Positions 6,936 through 15,230 of a stretch of 64,000 nucleotides of DNA are shown piece after piece. Each line of letters opens with the position of its first letter. The first letter of the stretch is position 1. Made by a program: the position numbers and the translations under genes. Source of the DNA: CAJXSN01 sp947492235 (GTDB lineage Bacteria; Pseudomonadota; Alphaproteobacteria; Sphingomonadales; Sphingomonadaceae); NCBI RefSeq assembly GCF_042492175.1, contig NZ_CP170453.1, positions 1,612,001 to 1,676,000 on the forward strand, read 5' to 3'. The notes beneath the pieces are model-generated. The model was not told where the DNA came from and did no database searches. It saw nothing but the letters and a program-made list of their open reading frames with translations.

Positions 6936-8459
6936 TCACCCCCGCATCGTCATCCGCCGGTAACTCAGCGCCTCGGCGACATGGATGCGGCCAACGTCCT
7001 CCACCCCCGCCAGATCGGCGATTGTCCGCGCGACTCTCAGCATCCGTGTGTAGCTCCTCGCTGACAGCCGCATCGTCTCGGCAGCCTGCATCAGCAGCGT
7101 GCGGCCGGCCTCGTCGGGGGAGGCGAATTCTTCCAGCGCGTCTCCGTCCAGCTCGGCATTGGTGCGCGCCTTTGACTGGTCGAAACGGGCGGACTGGCGG
7201 GCTCTGGCGGCGGTGACGCGGGCGAGCACCTGCGCGCTGCCCTCGGCGGGTGGGGGCAAAGCGAGGTCGGCGGCGCTGACGGGGTCGACATCGACATGCA
7301 GGTCGATCCGGTCCAGCATGGGCCCGCTGATCTTGGCCTGATAGTCGACCGCGCAGCGCGGGGCGCGGCTGCAGGCGAGGGCGGCGTCGCCCAGATGGCC
7401 GCAGCGGCACGGGTTCATCGCCGCAATTAGCTGGACCCGCGCGGGGAAGCTGACATGGGCATTGGCCCGCGCGACATCGACTTTTCCGGTCTCCAGCGGC
7501 TGGCGCAGCGAATCGAGCACCGGGCGCTGAAACTCTGGCAGTTCATCCAGAAACAGCACGCCGAGATGCGCCAGGCTGACTTCGCCGGGGCGCACTTTCA
7601 GTCCGCCGCCGGTCAGCGCGGCCATGCTGGCCGAATGGTGCGGCGCACGGAACGGGCGGGCGCGGCTGATCCGTCCGCCCTCCAGCATCCCCGCGACTGA
7701 TTGCACCATGCTGACCTCCAGCGCCTCTGCCGGGGTGAGCGGCGGCAATATGCCCGGCAGACACGCCGCAAGTAGCGATTTGCCAGCGCCCGGTGGTCCG
7801 CTCATCAACAGATTGTGCCCGCCCGCCGCCGCGATTTCGAGCGCACGCTTGGCGGTTTCCTGGCCCTTGACCCGGTTAAGGTCCGGGCCGGGCTCGGGTT
7901 TCTCCACCTCGCCCTGTTCCGGCGCGGGCAATTGGCCATGACCCTTCAGATGGTTGAGCAGCGCGGTCAGATCGGGCGCGGCGACCACCGGTACGTCGCT
8001 GGCCCAGCGCGCTTCGGACCCTTGCGCGGCGGGGCAGATGAGGCCCAGCTCCGCCTCGTTCGCATGGATCGCGGCGAGCAGCACGCCGGGGCTGGGCACC
8101 ACGCGGCCATCCAGAGCCAGCTCCCCTACAGCGACATAATCGCCCAATTGCTCGGCATCGGTCACGCCCATCGCTGCCAGCAGTGCCAGCGCAATCGGCA
8201 GATCGTAATGGCTGCCTTCCTTGGGCAGATCGGCCGGAGAGAGGTTCACCGTGATCCGCTTGGGTGGAAGAGCGAGGCCCATGGCGGCGAGCGCAGCCTG
8301 CACCCGCTCGCGGCTTTCGCCCACCGCCTTGTCCGGCAGGCCGACGACGGAAAAGCGCGGCAGGCCGGGCGCAACCTGGCACTGCACCTCCACCTCGCGG
8401 GCCTCCAGCCCCAGATAGGCAACCGTTCTGACAAGTGCGACCACGCGAGCAAACCCCAT
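6936..8459 (-). CDS. comM: YifB/ComM-family Mg-chelatase-like AAA+ ATPase
   Basis: A 507-residue protein. The N-terminal Lon-like/ChlI domain (about 1-175) includes PGLPRFSVVGLPDKAVGESRERV. The AAA+ core follows, with Walker A GPPGAGKS at 221-228, Walker B LFLDELPEF and a C-terminal Mg-chelatase domain. A cysteine cluster (CRCG, CSRAPRC) lies after the MNP motif, as in the family. ComM in Vibrio and Haemophilus is a branch-migration helicase for integrating transforming DNA; here the role is by homology. The start at MGFARVV matches family N-termini, and the longer upstream frame is not conserved-looking. It is divergent from the ClpP-fold secreted protein gene. Confidence 0.9.
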   Translation of the reverse strand: MGFARVVALVRTVAYLGLEAREVEVQCQVAPGLPRFSVVGLPDKAVGESRERVQAALAAMGLALPPKRITVNLSPADLPKEGSHYDLPIALALLAAMGVTDAEQLGDYVAVGELALDGRVVPSPGVLLAAIHANEAELGLICPAAQGSEARWASDVPVVAAPDLTALLNHLKGHGQLPAPEQGEVEKPEPGPDLNRVKGQETAKRALEIAAAGGHNLLMSGPPGAGKSLLAACLPGILPPLTPAEALEVSMVQSVAGMLEGGRISRARPFRAPHHSASMAALTGGGLKVRPGEVSLAHLGVLFLDELPEFQRPVLDSLRQPLETGKVDVARANAHVSFPARVQLIAAMNPCRCGHLGDAALACSRAPRCAVDYQAKISGPMLDRIDLHVDVDPVSAADLALPPPAEGSAQVLARVTAARARQSARFDQSKARTNAELDGDALEEFASPDEAGRTLLMQAAETMRLSARSYTRMLRVARTIADLAGVEDVGRIHVAEALSYRRMTMRG

Positions 8460-8595
8460 GCTTTCAGGCGGCGCGGCCCTGCAATGCAGAGGCCACGCCG
8501 GTGCGCGATCGAGCGCCCTTAGGACACTATGGTTACGCGCCCGGCAACCATTATCGTTCGCCATTGCGCAAGACGGACGCGCCATTCCGTTTTGC

Positions 8596-9348
8596 ATGCA
8601 ACGGCTTGTGCCCCTTCTTCTGGCGATCTTCGCGTGTTTCGGTGCCCCGGCAACGGCCCAACAATACGTCATCGTCGAGACCGTGATCATCGAGGAGTGG
8701 ATTGAGGTCGGCGCCAGCCGTGCAACCCCGTTCCACGCAGCGCCCGCCATGCGCCCGGCGGTTGCCAGCTACGGTTCGTTCCGAGTGCTGGACGATGGCA
8801 CGGCAGCGCTGGTCGGCACGACCACGGCGGCCAGCCCGGCCAACTTCGCCCGGATGCTGCGCGACTACCCAGGCCTCAAAACGCTCGAGCTGATCGAATG
8901 CCCCGGCACGGAAGACGATGTCGCCAATCTGGAAGTGGGCCGGATGATTCGCGAGGCGGGCCTGACCACGCATGTGCCGAACAATGGCTCTGTTCGCTCC
9001 GGCGCGGTGGAACTGTTCCTGTCGGGCAAAGAGCGCACGCTGGATGATGGCGCACGCTTCGCGGTGCACAGCTGGATCGATGATCTGGGCCAGCAGGCGG
9101 ACGATTACGCCGCCGACGCTCCGATCCACGGCGAATATGTCGGCTTCTATCAGGAAATGGGCTTTAGCGCCGAGGACGCGCGGGCGTTTTACGACATGAC
9201 CAATTCCGTGCCGCATGATACCGCGCTGTGGCTGAGTGCGCAGGATATGCGCGGCTGGATCGGGCAGGATGCACCGGCAGCGGAAGACGCGGTTTCGGTC
9301 GCTGCGCCCAAGCTGGCTTATCTTGACTTCGACGGCGCCAGCTTCTAA
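8596..9348 (+). CDS. Periplasmic ClpP/crotonase-fold protein (COG3904-like)
   Basis: A 250-residue protein with a clear signal peptide (MQRLVPLLLAIFACFGAPATA). The pattern GSVRSGAVELFLSGKERTLDDGARFAVHSW resembles COG3904 periplasmic proteins with a ClpP-like fold, where a serine in a CASAC segment and a following histidine line up with a protease site. Here the segment reads VRSGAVELF, so the classical CASAC is degenerate and activity is doubtful. I start at the signal-peptide Met; longer frames begin inside the ComM promoter. A terminator follows at 9368. Confidence 0.7.
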   Translation: MQRLVPLLLAIFACFGAPATAQQYVIVETVIIEEWIEVGASRATPFHAAPAMRPAVASYGSFRVLDDGTAALVGTTTAASPANFARMLRDYPGLKTLELIECPGTEDDVANLEVGRMIREAGLTTHVPNNGSVRSGAVELFLSGKERTLDDGARFAVHSWIDDLGQQADDYAADAPIHGEYVGFYQEMGFSAEDARAFYDMTNSVPHDTALWLSAQDMRGWIGQDAPAAEDAVSVAAPKLAYLDFDGASF

Positions 9349-9367
9349 TCGCGCGGTTCAATACGGC

Positions 9368-9394
9368 GGTCGCCTGTGCAGGGCGGCCCTTTTT
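9368..9394 (+). terminator. Rho-independent terminator after the ClpP-fold gene
   Basis: GGTCGCC (9368-9374) pairs with GGCGGCC (9382-9388), including one G-T pair, across a 7-nt loop. CTTTTT follows. It lies about 20 bp past the stop codon and before the rpmH promoter region. Confidence 0.7.
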
Positions 9395-9450
9395 ATTGGC
9401 GCACTGATTCGGTTCAGGCACCGCAAGACATTCAATCTAAGGACTTCGCC

Positions 9451-9585
9451 ATGAAGCGGACATTCCAGCCCAGCAATCTCGTTCGCGCCCGTCGCCACGG
9501 CTTCTTCGCGCGCAAGGCAACCGTCGGTGGCCGCAAGGTCCTCCGCGCACGCCGTCGTCGCGGCCGTAAGAAGCTCAGCGCGTAA
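9451..9585 (+). CDS. rpmH: 50S ribosomal protein L34
   Basis: A 44-residue, very basic protein starting MKRTFQPSNLVRARRHGF and ending RGRKKLSA, the exact length and signature of L34. An AAGGA ribosome-binding site lies 8 nt upstream. It heads the conserved rpmH-rnpA-yidD-yidC-engB block, although a repeat-filled gap of about 430 bp separates it from rnpA. Confidence 0.97.
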   Translation: MKRTFQPSNLVRARRHGFFARKATVGGRKVLRARRRRGRKKLSA

Positions 9586-10017
9586 TTTGTCTTAGCCTCA
9601 GGCGCCGGCGGTCGCATCCGCTCCCTTAGGCTAACGCGCCATAAGGCGCGGCGGGCGGTCGCCCTTGCGGGACCATTCGGTCCCGAACCATTCCAGGCCA
9701 TTGGGTTATCTTCGAGAAGCGCCCCCTTCTCTCACACCCGTTCGCCCTGAGCCTGTCGGAAGCGAAGCTGGCCTTAGCCAACGGCCGCACTTTCTTCTGC
9801 GATGTGGTTCCAGAAAAAGAACGATCCTTCGACAGGCTCAGGATGAGCGGGTTTTGGGGTGTAGTTCCTCGATAAAGCGCGAGCACGGTCCGCGACCAGC
9901 GGACCGCAAGGCCACGCGGCCGCCCCGCAGGTGCTCGACCTAAAAGGTCGAAACAGCACCGAGGACGCGCGCCCGGATGGGCGTGCGCAAATCAAAAGAC
10001 TCCGCTACACAGCTACC
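9586..10017. repeat. rpmH-rnpA intergenic region filled with repeats
   Basis: This 432-bp gap has no credible gene. It opens with a 41-bp unit (9592-9632) that matches 23701-23741, upstream of the moeB-like gene and downstream of dnaA, at 37 of 41 positions. It ends at about 9957-9998 with GAGGACG...GGATG...CGCAAATCAAAA, which resembles the tail of that second copy. Inside lies an inverted pair of the common CCTGAGCCTGTCGAAG-type repeat (about 9743-9765 and 9824-9850). It looks like one repeat inserted within another. Confidence 0.7.
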
Positions 10018-10431
10018 GTGACCGAAACCGCCACCCAGCCACTTTCCACCCAGCCCCTCTCCACCATGCGCAAGCGTGCCGACTTTCTCGCGGCGAATCG
10101 CGGTATCAGGGTCGCGCGGCCCGGCTTCGTTCTGCTCGCCCATCCCAACAAGGGCGCGGGCAAGCGGTTCGGGATCACCATCACCAAGAAGGTCGGCAAT
10201 GCTGTGGTGCGCAACCGGATGAAGCGGCGATTTCGAGAATTGCTGCGCGATGCCTTGCCCAGCGAGGGTCTGCCCGATCACGATCATGTGCTGATTGGCC
10301 GCGATCAGGGGATCGAGCGGGAATTTACCGCCTTGCGAAGCGAGCTCAGTGCAGCATTGGAGCGCGCCCGTAATGGCAAGGGCGACCCTCGCAGAGGTCG
10401 CGGACGGCCTGGCAAGAGGTCTCGAAAATGA
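10018..10431 (+). CDS. rnpA: Ribonuclease P protein component
   Basis: The protein subunit of RNase P, which assists the RNA in 5' tRNA maturation. The core from RKRADFLAANRG through GFVLLAHPN, RFGITITKKVGNAVVRNRMKRRFRELLRD contains the conserved RNR-type basic helix. With the GTG start at 10018 the protein has 137 residues and a short N-terminal TETATQPL extension, as other sphingomonad RnpA proteins have. ATG at 10066 is the conservative alternative. The stop overlaps the yidD ATG by 4 bp (ATGA). Confidence 0.93.
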   Translation: MTETATQPLSTQPLSTMRKRADFLAANRGIRVARPGFVLLAHPNKGAGKRFGITITKKVGNAVVRNRMKRRFRELLRDALPSEGLPDHDHVLIGRDQGIEREFTALRSELSAALERARNGKGDPRRGRGRPGKRSRK

Positions 10432-10637
10432 AGCGCGTCCTGATCCTCATCGCGCGCGGTTGGCAGCTTGGCCCCAGCCGGATTTTGCCGCCATCATGCC
10501 GCTATCAGCCCAGCTGCAGCGCCTTTGCGATAGAGGCGCTGGAGAAGCATGGTGCACTCAGGGGTGGATGGATGGCGCTCAAGCGTATAATGCGCTGCCA
10601 CCCGTGGGGTGGGCACGGCTATGATCCTGTGCCCTGA
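10428..10637 (+). CDS. yidD: Membrane protein insertion efficiency factor YidD
   Basis: A 69-residue protein with the family hallmark CRYQPSCSAFAIEALEKHG and the closing RCHPWGGHGYDPVP. It is thought to aid YidC-dependent membrane insertion and to sit on the membrane by an amphipathic N-terminal helix. The start overlaps the rnpA stop and yidC follows 59 bp later, the classical gene order. Confidence 0.97.
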   Translation: MKRVLILIARGWQLGPSRILPPSCRYQPSCSAFAIEALEKHGALRGGWMALKRIMRCHPWGGHGYDPVP

Positions 10638-10696
10638 CGCCCCGCGACACATCATTCTGGCACGCATCCTACAAGCGCAAGACGGACACACTTCCC

Positions 10697-12478
10697 TTGG
10701 ATAACAATCGCAATTTGCTTTTCGCCGTCGTGCTGTGCGCGGTCCTGCTGATCGGGTGGGATGCGGGGGTCAAATATCTGTATCCGCAGCCGGAAACCCC
10801 GGTAGAGGCGGTCGAGCCTGACGCGGCTGCAGCGACAGCCACTGCTCCCGGCGCGGAAGCCATCGATCGCGGAGCGGCAGCGCCCGCTGGCCCGGTCGAT
10901 CTGGCGGAGGCACTGGCCAGCGAGCAGCGTGTGCGGATCGACGCACCGCGCGTGGAAGGCTCCATCAATCTGATCGGCGCGCGAATCGACGATATCGAGC
11001 TGAAGGACCACCGCGCGACGGTGGACGAGGATAGCGGGCCGGTGCAGCTGTTCGCGCCGCAGGGCACGGCGGGCCAGCATTTCGCCCAGTTCGGCTGGGT
11101 GGGTGAAGGCGCAGCTCTGCCCGATGCCAAAACCGTGTGGCAGGCCGATGGCGAGGCGCTGACCCCCCAGACACCGGTCACGCTGGCCTATGACAATGGC
11201 GAAGGGCAGCAATTCCGCATCAAGCTGTCGATTGACGAGAATTACATGATCGTCGCCGAGCAGACGGCTGCCAACACCGGCAGCGGCCCGATTGTGGCGC
11301 GGCCGTTTGCCACCGTCACGCGGACCAATGCCGGGGCCAGCCTCGACACATGGCTCGCCCATTCCGGCCCCATGGGCGCATTTGGTGACAGCGCCGAATA
11401 CGGCCCCGACTACGATGATCTGGCCGAAGAAGGCGTAGCCAATCCCGAAGGCGGCCGCACGCACTGGATCGGCTTTTCGGATATTTACTGGCTCAGCGCG
11501 CTGGTCCCGCAGGCAGGCTCCGATCCGCAATCCGCTTTCCGCGCGATGAGCGACAGCGTGTTCCGTGCCGACGTGATCTACCAGCCCGCCACCATCGGCG
11601 CAGGCCGCCAAGTTACGCGCACGACGCAGCTCTTTGCCGGCGCGAAGGAAAGCCAACTGCTCGACGCCTACGAAGACACCGGCATCGAGAAATTCGGCCT
11701 CGCCATCGACTGGGGCTGGTTCCGCTGGTTTGAAAAGCCGCTGCTGTGGCTGCTGCGGAGCATCTTCGAACTGGTCGGCAATTTCGGCGTGGCGATCATT
11801 CTGCTGACGGTGATCGTGCGCGGCCTGATGTTCCCCATCGCGCAAAAGGGCTTTGCCAGCATGGCCGCGATGAAGGCCATCCAGCCCAAGATGAAGGTCA
11901 TTCAGGACCGCTACAAGGACGACAAGCCGAAGCAGCAGCAGGAAATGAGCAAGCTGTTCAAGGACGAGGGCGTCAATCCGCTGGCCGGTTGTCTGCCCAT
12001 GCTGCTGCAGATTCCGGTGTTCTTCGCGCTGTACAAGGTGCTGATCCTGGCGATCGAAATGCGTCACCAGCCCTTTATCCTGTGGATCAAGGATCTCAGC
12101 GCACCCGATCCGGCGATGATCTTGAATCTGTTCGGCCTGCTGCCATTCACGCCGCCCAGCTTCCTCGGCATCGGGGTGCTCGCGGTGCTGCTCGGCTTCA
12201 CCATGTGGCTGACATTCCAGATGAACCCGGTGACCGATCCCGTGCAGCGGCAGATCTTCAACATCATGCCATGGGTGCTGATGTTCGTGATGGCCCCGTT
12301 CGCCGCGGGTCTGCTGATCTACTGGAACACCTCCAACATCCTGACGCTGGCGCAGCAGAAATATCTCTATTCCAAGCATCCGCAGCTAAAGGCGGCGGCA
12401 GAGAAAGAGCGGCTGGAGAAGGAACGCGATAAGGCGAAGGCAAAGGAAGCAGCGGACGCCGGGGAAAAGGGCGCGTGA
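10697..12478 (+). CDS. yidC: Membrane protein insertase YidC
   Basis: A 593-residue Gram-negative-type YidC. It has an N-terminal membrane anchor (LLFAVVLCAVLLIGWDAG), a large periplasmic beta domain (about 60-350) and a five-helix C-terminal core with VAIILLTVIVRGLMFPIAQKG, the cytoplasmic charged hairpin and MLLQIPVFFALYKVLILAIE. The tail is rich in Lys and Glu. The start is TTG (MDNNRN matches the family), with only a weak AGACGGA upstream. The stop overlaps the GTG of engB by 4 bp. Confidence 0.96.
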   Translation: MDNNRNLLFAVVLCAVLLIGWDAGVKYLYPQPETPVEAVEPDAAAATATAPGAEAIDRGAAAPAGPVDLAEALASEQRVRIDAPRVEGSINLIGARIDDIELKDHRATVDEDSGPVQLFAPQGTAGQHFAQFGWVGEGAALPDAKTVWQADGEALTPQTPVTLAYDNGEGQQFRIKLSIDENYMIVAEQTAANTGSGPIVARPFATVTRTNAGASLDTWLAHSGPMGAFGDSAEYGPDYDDLAEEGVANPEGGRTHWIGFSDIYWLSALVPQAGSDPQSAFRAMSDSVFRADVIYQPATIGAGRQVTRTTQLFAGAKESQLLDAYEDTGIEKFGLAIDWGWFRWFEKPLLWLLRSIFELVGNFGVAIILLTVIVRGLMFPIAQKGFASMAAMKAIQPKMKVIQDRYKDDKPKQQQEMSKLFKDEGVNPLAGCLPMLLQIPVFFALYKVLILAIEMRHQPFILWIKDLSAPDPAMILNLFGLLPFTPPSFLGIGVLAVLLGFTMWLTFQMNPVTDPVQRQIFNIMPWVLMFVMAPFAAGLLIYWNTSNILTLAQQKYLYSKHPQLKAAAEKERLEKERDKAKAKEAADAGEKGA

Positions 12479-13122
12479 TCGGCTCGCCCGAGACGCCTGA
12501 GGAAATCGCCGCCGCCAAGCTGTTTTCGGGCCGGGTTGATTTCCTGTTGTCCGCACCGCAGCTGAAATTCTTGCCCGAGCCGACTGTGCCCGAAATCGCC
12601 TTTTGCGGGCGCAGCAATGTCGGCAAGAGCTCGCTCCTCAACGCGTTGACGGGCCGCAAATCCATTGCCCGCGCCTCGGTCACGCCGGGCCGGACACAGG
12701 AATTGAATTTCTTCGAAGTAGGTGATCCGCTGCAATTCCGGCTGGTTGATATGCCCGGCTACGGTTTTGCCAAGGCGCCGCTGGCGGTGGTCGAGAAGTG
12801 GAAGAAGCTGGTTCGCACCTTTCTGCGCGGGCGGCCGGTGCTGGCGCGGACGTTGGTGCTGGTTGATAGCCGTCACGGGCTAAAAGACGTCGACCGCGAC
12901 ATGATGAAGATGCTCGACGAGGCTGCTGTCGGTTACCGCATCGTTCTGACCAAGGCGGACAAGATCAAGGCCAGCGCGCTGGATGCCGTCACCGCCAAGG
13001 TGGCCGAGGAAGCACGCAAGCACCCGGCGGCCTATCCCGAAATGCATGTCACCAGCGCGGAAAAAGGCATGGGCATCGCCGCCCTGCGCGCCGCCGTGGT
13101 GGCGGATGCGCTGAACGGTTGA
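12475..13122 (+). CDS. engB: Ribosome biogenesis GTP-binding protein EngB/YsxC
   Basis: A 215-residue small GTPase needed for 50S assembly. Motifs: G1 GRSNVGKS (45-52), G2 in the switch region ending TPGRTQELNFF, G3 DMPGYGFAKAP and G4 LTKADK. The GTG start overlaps the yidC TGA (GTGA), giving translational coupling. In many sphingomonads argB follows; here a GST gene does. Confidence 0.95.
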   Translation: MIGSPETPEEIAAAKLFSGRVDFLLSAPQLKFLPEPTVPEIAFCGRSNVGKSSLLNALTGRKSIARASVTPGRTQELNFFEVGDPLQFRLVDMPGYGFAKAPLAVVEKWKKLVRTFLRGRPVLARTLVLVDSRHGLKDVDRDMMKMLDEAAVGYRIVLTKADKIKASALDAVTAKVAEEARKHPAAYPEMHVTSAEKGMGIAALRAAVVADALNG

Positions 13123-13193
13123 TCCATTCAGGCTCGACAGGAAATTGCTGAACGGCTAGCCCCTGCCGCAACTGGCGTAAGGTGGAACGACGC

Positions 13194-13862
13194 ATGAAAC
13201 TCATCATCGGCAACAAGAACTATTCCAGCTGGAGCCTGCGCGCATGGCTGGCGGCCAAGCAGTCGGGCCTGTCGTTCGAGGAAATCCTCGTGCCGTTGTT
13301 CGGCGAGCAGTGGGAACAGGCCAAGCAGGACGATAGCGGCCTCTCGCCCAGCCACGGCAAGGTGCCGATCCTGTGGGACGAGGAAACCGTGGTGTGGGAC
13401 AGTCTCGCCATCATGGAATATCTGTCCGACAAGGTCGGGCGCGACCGGTTCTGGCCCAAGGATGACACCGCGCGCGGCATGGCCCGGGCGATGGTGGCGG
13501 AAATGCATTCCAGCTACGGATCCTTGCGCAGCGAATGCCCGATGAATGTGCGCAAGCGGTTTCAGGGCGCGCAGATCAGCGAGGCGACGCGGCAGGATGT
13601 CGTGCGTATTCTGGGCCTGTGGGCAGAGGCGCGGGCGCGCTTTGGCGCTGGCGGGCCGTTCCTGTTCGGCACCTTTGGCGCGGCGGATATTTTCTACGCG
13701 CCCGTGGTTAGCCGCTTCCTGACGTACGGTTTTCAGGTCCCCGGTTTTGCCGAGGGGTATATGCAAGCGGTGTGGGAACACGAATGGCTGGCCGAATGGA
13801 TCGCCGCTGCGGAGGACGAAGAATGGGTGCTGGAACAATACGACAGCATCGCCGCCGAATAG
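13194..13862 (+). CDS. Glutathione S-transferase family protein
   Basis: A 222-residue cytosolic GST. The thioredoxin-like N-terminal domain starts KLIIGNKNYSSWSLRAWLAAKQSG, with a Ser-rich motif at the usual catalytic position (NYSSWS). The cis-Pro segment GKVPIL and the D-S pair of WDSLAIMEYL bind glutathione. The C-terminal helical domain ends EDEEWVLEQYD. AAGGTGG precedes the ATG. The last 40 bp overlap the start of the S1/P1 nuclease gene in another frame. Substrate unknown. Confidence 0.9.
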   Translation: MKLIIGNKNYSSWSLRAWLAAKQSGLSFEEILVPLFGEQWEQAKQDDSGLSPSHGKVPILWDEETVVWDSLAIMEYLSDKVGRDRFWPKDDTARGMARAMVAEMHSSYGSLRSECPMNVRKRFQGAQISEATRQDVVRILGLWAEARARFGAGGPFLFGTFGAADIFYAPVVSRFLTYGFQVPGFAEGYMQAVWEHEWLAEWIAAAEDEEWVLEQYDSIAAE

Positions 13863-14737
13863 CCGCAACTTTCGCGGGCGCCTGTGCGGTCTTGCTGGCG
13901 CTGGTGCAGGCCGCCCCCGCGCAGGCGTGGGGCTTCTACGCGCACGGCGTGACGGGCGAAATCGCTCTGGCCAACATTACGCCGGAAAGCCGCCGGGCGA
14001 TGAACCGCCTGTTCGCTGCAGAGGCGCTGCTGGGCACGCCCGACTGCGCGCTGTCCACCATCACCGAGGCGAGCGTCTGGCCGGATTGCGTGCGCCGCGA
14101 TTACTGGCGCTGGGGCTACACCGCTGCGTGGCATTATCAGACCGAGCCGATCACCGAAGAATATGACGCGCGCAAGAACTGTGGCGGCGGATCATGCGTC
14201 AGCGCACAGATTAGCCGCAATCACCGCATTCTGGCCGATGAGAGCCTGCCTGCGAATGTGCGGCTGGAGGCACTGGCCTTCATGGTGCATTTCGCGGGCG
14301 ATATTCACATGCCGCTGCATTCCGGCGATCTGGGCGACCGGGGCGGGAATGACCGCACGGCATCCTATGGCATCGTGCCGGGCATGAACCTGCACTGGAT
14401 CTGGGACGGCCCGCTGGCCGAACGCGCGATCACCGCCGCGCGGCCTGCGCTGGTGCGGCGCTATTCTGCTGCGGAACGGGCCGAGCTGGGAACCGGCGGT
14501 CCCGCTGACTGGGGCCGCGAAAGCTGGCAGATTGCGCGCGACTTTATTTATCCGAGGGCCTTCGGCTGCGACCCGTGTGAGGGCGATCTGCCGGAGGAAA
14601 CCGCTCTGACGCAGGAGGATATTGCCGCATCCATCCCGATTGCCGAGCGCCGGGTGACACAGGCGGGCCTGCGCATCGCGCGCTTGCTGGACGAGGCGTT
14701 CGCCCCGGGCCCTCTGCCGGAGCCTGAGCGCCGTTAG
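13823..14737 (+). CDS. Secreted S1/P1-type zinc nuclease
   Basis: A 304-residue protein with a signal peptide cleaved before WGFYAH. The mature N-terminal Trp (W36) and H41 match the Trp1/His positions of P1 nuclease that bind the zinc cluster. Further ligand motifs are VWPD, AWHYQ, FMVHFAGDIHMPLHSGD and NLHWIWD. It should be a trinuclear-zinc endonuclease or 3'-nucleotidase in the periplasm or medium, scavenging nucleotides. The ATG has GGAGG 7-8 nt upstream, placing the start inside the GST gene (40-bp overlap). It converges with the cupin gene, with a 4-bp overlap. Confidence 0.92.
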   Translation: MGAGTIRQHRRRIAATFAGACAVLLALVQAAPAQAWGFYAHGVTGEIALANITPESRRAMNRLFAAEALLGTPDCALSTITEASVWPDCVRRDYWRWGYTAAWHYQTEPITEEYDARKNCGGGSCVSAQISRNHRILADESLPANVRLEALAFMVHFAGDIHMPLHSGDLGDRGGNDRTASYGIVPGMNLHWIWDGPLAERAITAARPALVRRYSAAERAELGTGGPADWGRESWQIARDFIYPRAFGCDPCEGDLPEETALTQEDIAASIPIAERRVTQAGLRIARLLDEAFAPGPLPEPERR

Positions 14738-15201
14738 GGTATCCGCTCCGCGTCATACCGAGTGCCGTCCTTGCGGGCGTAACCGTCCGCGTCGAACACC
14801 ATGTCGATATCGGGATACTCGCCCGAATCCCTCTCGCGCGGACCGGCGCTGATGGCGACAAACACGCAGGGCGCGCCGGAGCGGTTATGCAGCCGGTGGC
14901 CGTTTTCTTCGCCTGCCGGGAAGGCCAGCACATCGCCGGGGCCGACCGGTGTCTCTCCGCCATCCTCGATCAGCACGGCCTCGCCCGAGAGCATCACCAC
15001 CAGCTCGTCCTGCCCGCGGTGCCAGTGCCGCTGCGAGGAATAGGCACCAGGCTCCAGTGTCACATGGCTCGCGCCCAGTTTGGTGAGGCCCGCAGGCGGC
15101 GCTAGGCGGCGATACCAGCGCCCCTCAACATCCGCATCGAACGGCGGCGGATAGCCTGTCGCATTGGTTTTTTCGATTTCGTTCAAATCGATCTTTGGCA
15201 T
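14734..15201 (-). CDS. Cupin domain protein
   Basis: A 155-residue single-domain cupin. The metal-binding motif is seen as QRHWHRGQDELVVMLSGE (His, His, Glu) and the second as PAGEENGHRLHN. No signal peptide. AGGAGG precedes the ATG at MPKIDLNEIE. Such proteins are often small metal-dependent isomerases, dioxygenases or sugar-binding folds; I cannot say which. The start is divergent from dapE, with only 29 bp between them. Confidence 0.85.
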   Translation of the reverse strand: MPKIDLNEIEKTNATGYPPPFDADVEGRWYRRLAPPAGLTKLGASHVTLEPGAYSSQRHWHRGQDELVVMLSGEAVLIEDGGETPVGPGDVLAFPAGEENGHRLHNRSGAPCVFVAISAGPRERDSGEYPDIDMVFDADGYARKDGTRYDAERIP

Positions 15202-15230
15202 GATCGCAGCCTCCTGATAGCGAGGCAAAT

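Noticed and set aside
10652..12379. 575-codon minus-strand frame opposite yidC
   Set aside because: It is His/Gln/Arg-rich antisense noise in high-GC DNA; yidC on the other strand is unmistakable.
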